64,000 nucleotides of DNA. Origin: CAVPTL01 sp963794415 (GTDB taxonomy: Bacteria; Actinomycetota; Thermoleophilia; Gaiellales; JAICJC01). Position 1 is the stretch's first letter; each line of letters starts with the position of its first letter. The DNA lies in the NCBI GenBank assembly GCA_963794415.1, contig CAWCDI010000001.1, positions 1,178,001-1,242,000 on the forward strand. The letters run 5' to 3'. Of the stretch, positions 16,172 to 24,431 are shown one piece after another. The notes below the pieces were generated by a model, which ran no database searches, had not been told where the DNA came from, and saw nothing but the letters and a program-made list of their open reading frames with translations. The position numbers and the translations under genes are program-made.

Positions 16172-16348
16172 CTAGCCGGAGTAGCCGATCCGCTCGGCGA
16201 GCTCCGCCGCACGCCCCTTGATCCGGATCAGCTCGGCCTTGCGCCGGGCGATCTCCTCGGCTGAGGCGCTGGTCGCCGGGATGGCCTCGATTCGATCGAG
16301 GAGCCCGGCGACCTCCTCGAGCTCGGCCGTGGTGAGCGTGGCTGACAC
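16172..16348 (-). CDS. 58-residue helical protein
   Basis: Encodes a short all-helical, heptad-like protein with AELEEVAGLLDRIEAIP and EEIARRKAELIRIKGRAAEL, rich in Glu, Arg, Ala and Leu and probably forming a helical hairpin or coiled coil. The GTG start lacks an obvious ribosome site. It lies 31 bases downstream of the PilZ gene and may share its transcript. Function unknown. Confidence 0.55.
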   Translation of the reverse strand: MSATLTTAELEEVAGLLDRIEAIPATSASAEEIARRKAELIRIKGRAAELAERIGYSG

Positions 16349-16379
16349 CGGCCGACCATACGCCTGCGGCGATAACCGG

Positions 16380-17141
16380 TCAAGCTGGATGCGGCCGTGA
16401 CGCGAACCACTGGCCGGTCGCACGAGCCGGCGCGGTCTCCTCCCGCGGCACCAGCGCCCGCCGCACCGAGTCGTCGGGGACGGGCCTGCTGTCGCCTCCC
16501 AGCCGATCGAGCACGCGGTTGATGACCGCCGCCACCGGCGCCCGGTCGAGGAAGAAGCAGCCCGCGATGAGCACGCCGGGAGTCGTCGACTGCGCGACGT
16601 AAGCAACGCGCACCTCGCCGGAGATGGCCCCCTCCAGGAACCGCGACGTGAAGATCAGGCGATCACCGGTGCGCAGTCGCTCGTCGGTGGTGGTGACCCC
16701 CACCCCCGACTCCGAGAGATCCGCCAGCGTGACCGCGATCGACTCGCCCGGGACCATGCGGTCACACACGGAGGCCCGAAGCGTCCCGGGCGCGCGCACG
16801 GAGAGCCGCGGGGCCCGCCGCTGGTACTGCTCGATCTCGACGTCGAGTACCCGCAGGCGTAGAGATGCCCGGGCCGACGAGCGATACTCGGCGGTCTCGA
16901 TCACGGCTGACACGGTCTGCACGCCGCGCTCGCCCACCAGCCGGCAGGTGAGGTGCATGTCGGCAGCCACCTGAAGGCGCGGGCCGCTCGCCTCGACGAT
17001 GTCACCATCACTCGAGATCGTCCAGAGCTCAATTGTCTCTCCCCTATCGGTCTCCACGTCGATCACCGACGTTGCGACCAGAGCACTCGCGGCCCCGGCG
17101 CGCTTCGACCGCACCTCGCTGTCCACGCCCATGAAGCGCAT
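16380..17141 (-). CDS. PilZ domain protein (c-di-GMP receptor)
   Basis: A 253-residue YcgR-like protein. The N-terminal half (to about residue 105) is a YcgR-N-like beta domain. The PilZ domain starts at QRRAPRLSVR, which supplies the RxxxR c-di-GMP motif, and has DLSESGVGV as the D/NxSxxG motif. It should bind c-di-GMP and signal to motility, envelope or polysaccharide machinery that is not nearby. ATG 17141 is chosen because AAGGG stands 6 bases upstream. Confidence 0.85.
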   Translation of the reverse strand: MRFMGVDSEVRSKRAGAASALVATSVIDVETDRGETIELWTISSDGDIVEASGPRLQVAADMHLTCRLVGERGVQTVSAVIETAEYRSSARASLRLRVLDVEIEQYQRRAPRLSVRAPGTLRASVCDRMVPGESIAVTLADLSESGVGVTTTDERLRTGDRLIFTSRFLEGAISGEVRVAYVAQSTTPGVLIAGCFFLDRAPVAAVINRVLDRLGGDSRPVPDDSVRRALVPREETAPARATGQWFASRPHPA

Positions 17142-17219
17142 CACCTTCCCTTGCGAGCACACATCGGCGAATCCGGGCCTGCGCTTGAGAACTGCGTTCG
17201 CCGGGTAGGTTCCGGTCTC

Positions 17220-17861
17220 ATGCCCGAGCTCACCAGCTACCCGATCGACGCCTGCGACGCGGTCTCATGGACGTTCGACGCCGGGAAATCGATGATCCGC
17301 ACGTCGACGGCAATCAAGCTCGACGACGGGTGCCTGGCGATCGACCCGGTCGACGGCGCAGGAGTCGATGAGCTGCTCGCCACCCTCGGCCCGGTAATCG
17401 GGGTCGTCACGCTGCTCGACCGCCACGGCCGCGACGGCAAGGCCCTGGCCGAGCGCCACGGCTGCCCGATGCTCGTCCCCAGCACCCTGGCCGGAAGCGG
17501 CGACCCGCTCGTGATCCCCGGCATCCAGGAGCGCGCGATCCTCGCCGCGCCCGGGTGGAACGAGTCCTCGCTGTGGCTACCCGAACGGTCGCTGCTCGTC
17601 TCTGCCGAGGCGCTCGGCACTGCGAGCTTCTTCCTTGCCGACGACAGCGAGACGCTGGGTGTGCACCCGTTCCTGCGGCTGCGCCCGCCCACCGGCGCCT
17701 ACCGCGACCTCGAGCCTTCTGCGATCGCAGTCGGACACGGCGCGCCCTTGCGCGACAACGCGACTGCCGCGCTCCAGCATGCCCTTTCGACAGCACGCTC
17801 GGGACTCCCGAAGGCAGTCTGGCACGGCATCCGCACGGTTGCCGGCCGGCGGCATAGCTGA
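17220..17861 (+). CDS. Degenerate metallo-beta-lactamase fold protein
   Basis: A 213-residue cytoplasmic protein. The order of elements follows the MBL fold: a strand ending AIDPVDG, then LLDRHGRDGKALAERHG where HxHxDH would stand, LWLPERSLLVSAEALG where the metal-bridging Asp strand would stand, and VGHGAPL near the C-terminus. Only a few metal ligands remain, so metal catalysis is doubtful. It may be a binding or structural derivative. Monocistronic. The fold call is my inference from the pattern. Confidence 0.55.
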   Translation: MPELTSYPIDACDAVSWTFDAGKSMIRTSTAIKLDDGCLAIDPVDGAGVDELLATLGPVIGVVTLLDRHGRDGKALAERHGCPMLVPSTLAGSGDPLVIPGIQERAILAAPGWNESSLWLPERSLLVSAEALGTASFFLADDSETLGVHPFLRLRPPTGAYRDLEPSAIAVGHGAPLRDNATAALQHALSTARSGLPKAVWHGIRTVAGRRHS

Positions 17862-17953
17862 CGGCTGCGTCACATTTTTTTCCGTTTGCTCTAGACGCGC
17901 GGCAATCGACACGATAGGTTCGACTCCTCACAGGTGTGACTAAGGGGGGTCTT

Positions 17954-20032
17954 GTGTCGAGAAGTGGGTCGTCTTCGCGCGGAATCCGGAGGATTTCCGC
18001 GGGTGCCGCTGTGGCAGTAGCGGTGCTGGTTGCGGGCTCGGGGGGCGCCATGGCGTCGCAGGCTCCGCAGCGTGCAGTTGTGCCAAGCGTTGGATCAGGA
18101 ATTCTGGCCGGGGCCACGCCGCTCTCGGCCACCGCAGATGACGCCTCCGTGCGCATCTCGATCATCCTCAAGCCCCAGCGCGTCGCAGAGCTCCAGGCGC
18201 GCGTGTCGGGCGGGTACTTCCATCGCGGGACGTTCCTCACGGTGCCCGCGTTCGCGAATCGCTACGGGCAGAGCCCGGCGACGATCAAGGCCTTCCTCAC
18301 GTTCCTGCACGGCCAGGGGCTGAAGGCGACGGCGTACCGCGACCGGCTGAACATCGCGGTGACCGGAAGCGCCAAGCAGATCAACAAGATCTTCAACGTG
18401 AAGCTGAAGAACTACCGCGTGGCAGCCACATCCGACCAGCCGGCCCAGACCGTGCACGGCACCACGCAGATGCCCACCCTGCCCACGCCGCTTGCAAAGG
18501 CGACGCTCGCAGTGTTCGGCCTCACGAACTACCACGGCGCCTACAAGAACCACGCGGTCGCCGCGAAGGTGCCCTCTCGCTCGTCCCAGGCAACCGCCTC
18601 GGGGCCGCCTCCGGGCCAGCTCAAGCCGTCTGACTTCCTCCGCCTCTACCACGGCAAGACGCTGCAGTCCGTGGCCGGTGGCGGCAAGGGCCAGACGCTG
18701 GGCATCGTGACCCTGGCGACCGCGCCGGTGGCCGACGTGTACTCGTTCTGGAAGCAGCTCAACATCCCGGTGGCCAAGAACAAGATCTCGGTGCGGAACA
18801 TCGACGGCGGAGCGGGCAAGCCCAGCTACGACGCCGGCTCCGATGAGACGGCGCTGGACATGGAGCAGTCGGGCGCCATCGCCCCGGCGGCCAAGGTCGT
18901 CGTCTACCAGGCCCCGAACACCGACGTCGGCTTCTCCGACGCGTTCTTCACGGCCGTGAGCAGCAACGCGGCCGGCTCGTTCTCGACGAGCTGGGGCGAG
19001 TCCGAGACGTTCATCAAGGCCGCCATCGCGACGGGCAGCGAGCCCACCACGTACGGCAAGGCCATCAACGTCCCGCTGCTCGAAGCAGGAGCACAGGGCC
19101 AGGCCACGTTCGCCTCGAGCGGCGACAGCGGCGCCTATGACGCGACCGCTGATCTCGGATCCACCAACCTCTCGGTGGATGTCCAGGCCAACTCGCCGTA
19201 CACGCTCGCGGCCGGCGGCACGACGCTCAGCGCCAAGCAGTACCCGCTGTCCTTCGCCCTGCCGGACGGCAGCCAGTTCACCATCAAGATCCCGAACGAG
19301 CGCGCCTGGGGCTGGGACTACTTCACCCCCGCGTGGAAGTCGTTCAACGAGCGTCACGGAACGACCTACACCGAGAAGGAGTGGGCGCTCCAGAACATCG
19401 CCGGTGACGGCGGCGGCGAGTCCGACCTGTTCGGCATGCCGGCCTACCAGTCGGCGTTCCCGGGCATCAACTCGTACTCGGCAGTGAACAACTACACGCC
19501 GACGACGCCGACGAAGAAGTTCGACGGCTTCCCGAAGCTGCCGTTCTCGCTGCCCAGCGCGTTTGCAGTGCACCTCGACCCGGCGATCACGTCGGGCACG
19601 GTGCAGGGCAGCCACCGCCTGGTGCCCGACGTCTCGACCGACGCCGATCCCGAGACCGGCTACGGGGTGTACACGAAGCTGTACGGCCCCGTGTTCGGCA
19701 CCGACTGGGTGCAGTTCGGCGGCACGAGCTTCGTCTCGCCGCAGCTGAACGGCGTCTCGGCGCTGCTCCAGGCGCAGTCCGGAGGCCGCGTCGGCTTCTG
19801 GAACCCGTCGATCTACCGCTTCGCAAGGGCGGCCGGATCACCGTTCAAGCCCCTGAACGCTCAGGGCACGATCGGCGGCACGACGGTCAAGAACACCGCG
19901 AACGGGCTCGTATACACGGTGCCCGGGAACAACAACCTCTACTGGACGGGCAAGCCCGGAACCCGCTACAACATGGCGACCGGCCTTGGGATTCCCAACC
20001 TGACCCGCCTGGGCCAGGAGTTCAGCCACTAA
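17954..20032 (+). CDS. S53 (sedolisin/kumamolisin) secreted protease
   Basis: A 692-residue secreted serine-carboxyl peptidase. A signal peptide (helix about residues 18-35) is followed by a pro-kumamolisin activation domain to about residue 190. The catalytic residues read as Glu298 and Asp302 in SDETALDMEQ, oxyanion Asp391 in SSGDSG, and Ser592 in GGTSFVSP. The 201 residues between Asp391 and Ser592 exceed the roughly 115 of kumamolisin, so an extra segment of about 85 residues lies there. These enzymes are usually active at acid pH. GTG 17954 is chosen because of AAGGGG upstream. Confidence 0.92.
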   Translation: MSRSGSSSRGIRRISAGAAVAVAVLVAGSGGAMASQAPQRAVVPSVGSGILAGATPLSATADDASVRISIILKPQRVAELQARVSGGYFHRGTFLTVPAFANRYGQSPATIKAFLTFLHGQGLKATAYRDRLNIAVTGSAKQINKIFNVKLKNYRVAATSDQPAQTVHGTTQMPTLPTPLAKATLAVFGLTNYHGAYKNHAVAAKVPSRSSQATASGPPPGQLKPSDFLRLYHGKTLQSVAGGGKGQTLGIVTLATAPVADVYSFWKQLNIPVAKNKISVRNIDGGAGKPSYDAGSDETALDMEQSGAIAPAAKVVVYQAPNTDVGFSDAFFTAVSSNAAGSFSTSWGESETFIKAAIATGSEPTTYGKAINVPLLEAGAQGQATFASSGDSGAYDATADLGSTNLSVDVQANSPYTLAAGGTTLSAKQYPLSFALPDGSQFTIKIPNERAWGWDYFTPAWKSFNERHGTTYTEKEWALQNIAGDGGGESDLFGMPAYQSAFPGINSYSAVNNYTPTTPTKKFDGFPKLPFSLPSAFAVHLDPAITSGTVQGSHRLVPDVSTDADPETGYGVYTKLYGPVFGTDWVQFGGTSFVSPQLNGVSALLQAQSGGRVGFWNPSIYRFARAAGSPFKPLNAQGTIGGTTVKNTANGLVYTVPGNNNLYWTGKPGTRYNMATGLGIPNLTRLGQEFSH

Positions 20033-20044
20033 GCGATTGCCGAG

Positions 20045-20083
20045 GCCGGTGGGTGCCAGTGCCAGGCACTGGCACTCACCGGC
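20045..20083. terminator. Long palindromic bidirectional terminator
   Basis: Two 19-base arms with one mismatch flank a single A: GCCGGTGGGTGCCAGTGCC and GGCACTGGCACTCACCGGC. It lies between the convergent S53 and GNAT genes and overlaps the last codons of the latter. It contains the GTGCC-A-GGCAC core also seen at 1886 (with T) and 28733. Confidence 0.7.
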
Positions 20084-20618
20084 GCGGCAGCAAGAAGATC
20101 AGCTCGAGGCCGTCGATCTCGTCGATCTGGCTGCCGGTCTCGGTGAAGCCGAGCTTTCCAACGAGGTTGAGCGACGCCGTGTTCTGAGGCGACACGGCCG
20201 CACGGATGCCGTTGACCCCGGGGTGCTCGCAGGCCCACTCGATCAGGGCGCGAAACGCCTCCTCGGCATAGCCCTTGCGCCGATGCTCGGGGAACACCAT
20301 GTAGCCAACCTCGACGTAGCCGTCGGCGTCGGGCGGCTCGTGGAACCCGATCTGCCCGACCACCTCGCAGCGGTCCGCCCGCGTCACCATCGCGCGCAGG
20401 AGCCACGGCGCCTCTGCCGGGTCGGCCTGCAGCTGATCACGCCGCAGGCCGAACAGCCACTGCTTCTCGCGCGGCCACCAGCCAGGAGGCTCGGTGCCGA
20501 GAAGCGCCGTTACCGGCTTCATGTCGCCGTTCAGCATCGCGTCGAGCACGTCTGCCGGCAGCGCGATGAGCGAGAGCCGCTCTGTGGTGACCACGTCGGT
20601 CAAGGAGCGATGTTCCAC
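20076..20618 (-). CDS. GNAT acetyltransferase, RimJ/RimL type
   Basis: About 180 residues. TTERLSLIALP opens the fold, VGYMVFPEHRRKGYAEEA (about residues 108-125) forms the acetyl-CoA loop, and NTASLNLVGKLGF is motif B. The GTG at 20618 overlaps the upstream phosphatase gene by 19 bases; an in-frame GTG at 20594, just after that gene's stop, is an equally good start. Probably co-transcribed with the phosphatase. Acceptor substrate unknown. Confidence 0.88.
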   Translation of the reverse strand: MEHRSLTDVVTTERLSLIALPADVLDAMLNGDMKPVTALLGTEPPGWWPREKQWLFGLRRDQLQADPAEAPWLLRAMVTRADRCEVVGQIGFHEPPDADGYVEVGYMVFPEHRRKGYAEEAFRALIEWACEHPGVNGIRAAVSPQNTASLNLVGKLGFTETGSQIDEIDGLELIFLLPRR

Positions 20619-21175
20619 GCCGAGATGACGTGGGTCTCGCGCTCGTACCCGAGGATCGAGATGGTCGCAGGATCGAGCGCGAACAGCCGGCCGCCCCGCG
20701 CCTCGAGCCCGAGCCAGCGCGCGGTGAGGATGCGCAACACGTGGCCGTGGGCGAAGAGCGCCACCCGGCCTCCGGCGGCCACCGCCTCTGCGATCACGCG
20801 ATCGGTGCGCTCGCCGACCTGATCGACGGTCTCGCCACCAACCACGCCGTCATCGAAGATCGACCAGCCCGGCCTGTCCTCGCGGATGTCGGCGGTGCTT
20901 CGGCCCTCGTACTCGCCGTAGTCCCACTCGAGCAGGTCGTCGCGGACGTGCGCCTGGTCGCCCAGGCCCGCCAGCCGGCAGGTCTCGCGCGCCCGTTGGA
21001 GCGGGCTGGTGAGCACCAGCGAGAACTCCCACCGGCTCAGATACTCGCCCGCAACCACCGCGCCCCGCTCGCCGTTTGGGGTGAGCGGGATGTCGGTGCG
21101 GCCCGTGTGCTGGCCGCTCAGGCTCCACTCGGTCTCGCCGTGTCGCACCAGCACGATCTGGGTAGCATCGATCAT
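20600..21175 (-). CDS. Histidine phosphatase family protein
   Basis: A 191-residue member of the phosphoglycerate-mutase-like superfamily. The phospho-accepting histidine is in LVRHGETEWS, Arg and Glu partners follow (TSPLQRARETC; WDYGEYEGR), and FAHGHVLRIL carries the second histidine. ATG 21175 gives the usual short N-terminus; the frame continues upstream without coding character. It could be a phosphoglycerate phosphatase, an alpha-ribazole phosphatase or a sugar phosphatase; the sequence does not decide. Confidence 0.9.
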   Translation of the reverse strand: MIDATQIVLVRHGETEWSLSGQHTGRTDIPLTPNGERGAVVAGEYLSRWEFSLVLTSPLQRARETCRLAGLGDQAHVRDDLLEWDYGEYEGRSTADIREDRPGWSIFDDGVVGGETVDQVGERTDRVIAEAVAAGGRVALFAHGHVLRILTARWLGLEARGGRLFALDPATISILGYERETHVISAWNIAP

Positions 21176-21206
21176 CGATCCCAAGTCAATCACAGCCCTT
21201 GAGCTC

Positions 21207-21512
21207 GTGCGTTCGGTGTGCCTCGCGCTGCCGCAGACCAGCGAGCGGCTGAGCCATGGCGCACCGACGTTCTTCGCCCGCAAGCGCAGCTTCGTGATGT
21301 TCATGGATCACCATCACGACGACGGCAGGCTCGCCCTCTGGTGCGCGGCAGCCGCCGGCGTCCAGGAGGCCCTCACCCAGGGCAGGCCCAACGCGTACTT
21401 CGTGCCGCCCTACGTCGGGTACCGCGGCTGGGTCGGGGTGCGCCTCGACCGCGGCCTCAGCGACGACGAGGTCGCCGGCATGATCGAGGACGCCTACGCC
21501 GCGGTGATGTAG
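21207..21512 (+). CDS. MmcQ/YjbR family protein
   Basis: About 101 residues with the family pattern VRSVCLALPQTSERLSHG, then FFARKRSFVMF, PYVGYRGWVGVRLD and a C-terminal DEVAGMIEDAYAA helix. These are small DNA-binding-like (CyaY fold) proteins of unsettled function. There is no ATG at the expected place; GTG 21207 is the likeliest start, 31 bases from the divergent phosphatase ATG, so the two genes have almost no leader between them. Confidence 0.8.
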   Translation: MRSVCLALPQTSERLSHGAPTFFARKRSFVMFMDHHHDDGRLALWCAAAAGVQEALTQGRPNAYFVPPYVGYRGWVGVRLDRGLSDDEVAGMIEDAYAAVM

Positions 21513-21725
21513 CTAGATGTCCTGCGCACGGGGGTTGCCGGCGGCGTCGTACCAGGCCAGCACCGAGCGCTTGTCCTGGGCGTTCTCGACGAGCTGGACG
21601 CCGCCGCCCACACCGAGATGATGGATGAGGATCGCGCGAGCGGTGTCCAGGTCGTCGGACTCCCCCACGACCACGCCGCCGTTGCGGTCGGGCGATGATC
21701 CGATCTGCTCCACGTGGTATCGCAT
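21513..21725 (-). CDS. 70-residue small protein
   Basis: Encodes MRYHVEQIGSSPDRNGGVVV and continues with an alternating strand-helix pattern (DDLDTARAILIHHLG, then VQLVENAQDKRSVLAWYD). It looks like a small alpha-beta protein in which a strand is followed by a helix, as in DUF-type accessory proteins. Its stop directly abuts that of the MmcQ gene. The composition is natural for this genome and lacks a shadow of another gene. Function unknown. Confidence 0.6.
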   Translation of the reverse strand: MRYHVEQIGSSPDRNGGVVVGESDDLDTARAILIHHLGVGGGVQLVENAQDKRSVLAWYDAAGNPRAQDI

Positions 21726-21761
21726 TACCTCACACCCTCTCGGCGGTGAACGACTCGGTCA

Positions 21762-22502
21762 TCACGGCACCCACCGCTCGGCGAGCGGGGTGATCTGCAG
21801 CTCGTGCGTCGCGCCGCGGGCGTCCTGATCCGCAAGGAACCTCACGGCCTTCGCGATCTCGTACGGGTCGGCCAGCTGCTCGCGCGACGTGCCCGGACGG
21901 CCGCCACCGGCAATCGGCTCAATGCCGGCATCGACGATCAGAAGCGCCACGTGGATGCCCTCGTCGCGCAGCTCGAGCGCCGCCGCGTTGGTGATGGCAC
22001 GCACGCCGAACGATCCGGCAGCCCACAGCCCGCGCTCGGGCATCGCCCGCCGCGCCGAGCCGCCTGTCACCTGAACGATGGTCGCCGGCCTGTTGCTCTC
22101 GAGCAGCCACCGCCCGCACACCGAGAGCACGAGGAATGCGGCCCGTGCCGGCCGGGTGGCCCAGTCGTCGAAGGCGTCCGGGTCAGCAGCGGCGATCGCG
22201 CCACCGCCGAACGGGCCCTTGCGGCTGCCGCCGTAGGGCGAGGCGGCGTTCACGATCAGATCGATGGGGCCGTTGGCCTCGGCGGCGGCCGAGAGGCAGT
22301 CCTGGATGCTGTCGGGATCGGTGACGTCGCCGCGGATGGCAAGCGCCCCCGCCGCAGTCACGCTCGCGAGCGTCTCGTCCGAGCGGGCGACGCCGGCAAC
22401 GCCCCAGCCCTCGGCGATGAGCACCTCGATCACCGCGCGGCCCAGATTGCGCGCGCCGAACACCAGCGCGCTCTTCCCCGTGGGCTCAATGGAGGTGGAC
22501 AC
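21762..22502 (-). CDS. SDR family protein with altered catalytic residues
   Basis: A 246-residue short-chain dehydrogenase/reductase fold. The nucleotide loop reads GARNLGRA in place of TGxxxGxG, RGDVTDPD holds the conserved Asp, and NAAS stands for NNAG. The catalytic YxxxK is missing: the aligned stretch is GLWAAGSFGV, so Tyr and Lys are replaced by Trp and Ser. It may bind NAD(P) without the standard chemistry. GTG start. A hairpin 32 bases upstream separates it from the next gene. Confidence 0.8.
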   Translation of the reverse strand: MSTSIEPTGKSALVFGARNLGRAVIEVLIAEGWGVAGVARSDETLASVTAAGALAIRGDVTDPDSIQDCLSAAAEANGPIDLIVNAASPYGGSRKGPFGGGAIAAADPDAFDDWATRPARAAFLVLSVCGRWLLESNRPATIVQVTGGSARRAMPERGLWAAGSFGVRAITNAAALELRDEGIHVALLIVDAGIEPIAGGGRPGTSREQLADPYEIAKAVRFLADQDARGATHELQITPLAERWVP

Positions 22503-22533
22503 GCCTGCACCTTACCGCCCGGAGAACGACGAA

Positions 22534-22575
22534 CGCCCCCGACCACGATCTCCCCCGGGATCGTGGTCGAGGGCG
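22534..22575 (-). terminator. Strong hairpin terminator
   Basis: CGACCACGATC pairs with GATCGTGGTCG (11 bp), then a C-A mismatch and a further 6 bp of CGCCCC/GGGCG type. It stands right behind the secreted protein gene at 22598 and before the SDR gene. There is no clear T run. Confidence 0.65.
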
Positions 22576-22597
22576 CGGGCCCTGTCGGGGACTGGTG

Positions 22598-22987
22598 CTA
22601 GGCGACGACCGTCAGCGTGCGATCTGCGGTCGCGGTACCCAGGGCGTCACCCTTCAGGTGCTTGGTCTGCACGTGCCACGTGTAGGTGCCGGGTGCGACG
22701 TTGGCACCGGCGGGATCATGGCCGCACCAGCGGATCGTGTGCGAGCCGGCCGCGACGTTTGCCGCGCGCAGTGACCTGACCTTCGTGCCGTTCAGCGAGA
22801 TGGTGATCTGCGCCAGCACGTCGAGCTTCGCGGTGGTGGCGTACGGCAGCCGCGTGCAGTTGGCGACGCCGCCGGCGGACGACAGGCTGATCGTCTGCGG
22901 CTTGGCAGGCGACGTGGTCAGCGCGAATGCGCTGGCCGGAACCGCGAGCATGACCACGGCAGCGGTGGCGAGCAGTGACTTCTTCAC
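22598..22987 (-). CDS. Secreted protein with FlgD-like Ig fold
   Basis: A 129-residue exported protein. The signal peptide is MKKSLLATAAVVMLAVPASA with cleavage near FALT. The mature part has the FlgD-type Ig pattern: a strand with VRSLRAANVAAGSHTIRWCG, then DPAGANVAPGTYTWHV, which matches the usual W-D-G-x-N-x-x-G-x-Y-x-x consensus. Such domains often sit in larger exported proteins; here it is alone. Two cysteines could form a disulphide. Role unknown. Confidence 0.75.
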   Translation of the reverse strand: MKKSLLATAAVVMLAVPASAFALTTSPAKPQTISLSSAGGVANCTRLPYATTAKLDVLAQITISLNGTKVRSLRAANVAAGSHTIRWCGHDPAGANVAPGTYTWHVQTKHLKGDALGTATADRTLTVVA

Positions 22988-23062
22988 AAGTGACCTCCCG
23001 GGAGATTTGGCTCTACGCCAGAATACATCAACGATACGAGCGGTTCGTGTGACTGTCGAGGT

Positions 23063-24337
23063 CTACGTTGACAGAATATCAGTGTGCTCTGCCTCCGGCT
23101 CGGCCTCGGCCACCTGCGGCAGGTCGCGCATGCGCAGCATCCCCCCGGGCAGCAGGAAGAGCACCGAGACCACCGAGCCTCCGGCAGTCACCCAGAGCGC
23201 CTCCCGCACGCCCACGGCCGAGCCGAGCAGGCCCGCCCCCACCGAGCCGAATGCCCGCACGCCGTAGTTGGCCGTGATGTAGGCGCCGGTGAACCGGGCT
23301 CGCAGATCGTCCGGCACGATCGCCTGGAAGATCGCGCCAAGGCCGATGTCGAGCAGCATCACGCCGAAGCCCGAGCCGAACTCGGCGAGGAAGAGCAGCG
23401 TGAGGATTGCCTTTCGCGACTCGCCCCCGCCTGCCGCGGGCACCAGCAGAAGCGGCGCGGAGAAGAAGACGAACCCGACCATCACAGCAGGCCCGATCCC
23501 GATCGCCTGCGCGATGCGCCCGGTCACGGTGGCGCCGAGGAGGCCTCCGACCGCGCCCATCCCGAGCACCAGGCCGAGCGCGGCCGGCCGCACCCCCAGC
23601 TCGCGGTTGGCATAGAGCAGGAAGAGCGCAACGAATCCGAAGGTGAAGAAGTTGACCACAGCGGTCGCCGCGAGCGACCAGCGCAGCACCTTCGTGCGCG
23701 CGATGAAGCGCGCGCCGGTGAGGATGGAGCTCGCCTCGCGAGCGACGGTGGGCGGCTCGGCGGGCGAGATCGAGAGGAGGAACGCGGCCGAGACCAGAAA
23801 CGAGAAGGCGTCCACCACCAGGGCGAGCGGCGCGGTGAGGAGCTGGATGAGAAAGCCCGAGAGGCTCGGCCCGGCCACGCCCGAGAACGCCCGGCTGCCG
23901 TTGGTCAGCGAGTTCGCCTCGACGTAGCGCTCCCGCTCGACGAGGCTCGTGAAGAGCGTCGGATAGGCGACGGTGAAGAACACGCTCAGCAGTCCGGTCA
24001 CGAATGCGACGACGTACATCTGGCCAATCGAGAGCAGGTCGAGCTCGTAGGCGATGGGGACGCTCAGAAGCACGGCCGCCCTACCGATGTCGGCTGCCAC
24101 CATGGTCTGCCGCCGGCGGCCGCGGCGATCCACCCACTGGCCCGCGTGCAGCGAGAAGAAGAGCATCGGAAGCGTGCCTGCCGCAGACAGGTAGCCCATC
24201 TCCGCGGGGCTCGAGTGCAGCACCAGGACGGCGGTCAGCGGGAGCGCCACCCAGGTGATCTGATCGCCGACGAGCGAGACTGTCTGGCCAAGCCAGAACC
24301 GGCGAAACGCGATGTCGCGGAGCAGGTTCTCAGCCAT
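23063..24337 (-). CDS. MFS transporter, enterobactin-exporter (EntS)-like type
   Basis: A 424-residue, 12-helix major facilitator of the group once called DUF894/MFS_3. The start FRRFWLGQTVSLVGDQITWV and the AGQWVDRRGRRR loop between helices 2 and 3 are typical. Related members export siderophores or macrolides. No siderophore gene lies close, so the substrate is open. ATG start; upstream is a nested palindrome (24368-24409) that may be its operator or the terminator of the preceding gene. Confidence 0.9.
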   Translation of the reverse strand: MAENLLRDIAFRRFWLGQTVSLVGDQITWVALPLTAVLVLHSSPAEMGYLSAAGTLPMLFFSLHAGQWVDRRGRRRQTMVAADIGRAAVLLSVPIAYELDLLSIGQMYVVAFVTGLLSVFFTVAYPTLFTSLVERERYVEANSLTNGSRAFSGVAGPSLSGFLIQLLTAPLALVVDAFSFLVSAAFLLSISPAEPPTVAREASSILTGARFIARTKVLRWSLAATAVVNFFTFGFVALFLLYANRELGVRPAALGLVLGMGAVGGLLGATVTGRIAQAIGIGPAVMVGFVFFSAPLLLVPAAGGGESRKAILTLLFLAEFGSGFGVMLLDIGLGAIFQAIVPDDLRARFTGAYITANYGVRAFGSVGAGLLGSAVGVREALWVTAGGSVVSVLFLLPGGMLRMRDLPQVAEAEPEAEHTDILST

Positions 24338-24367
24338 CAGGCTCTGGGGACATCGGCGACCCTCCGG

Positions 24368-24409
24368 ACGCTTCGAGAGAAACCTCTCGAGAGCTCTCTC
24401 TCGAAGCGT
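24368..24409. repeat. Nested palindrome before the MFS gene
   Basis: Outer arms ACGCTTCGAGAGA and TCTCTCGAAGCGT pair perfectly over 13 bp. The 16-base centre itself contains the palindrome CTCTCGAGAG. It lies between the stop of the 151-residue gene (24432) and the ATG of the MFS gene (24337). It could be a terminator for the former or a regulator-binding site for the latter. Confidence 0.6.
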
Positions 24410-24431
24410 ACAACGGAGCAGCCGACCGGGA

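Noticed and set aside
18095..19615. 506-codon frame antisense to the S53 protease
   Set aside because: Shadow of a GC-rich gene with a full set of catalytic motifs on the other strand.
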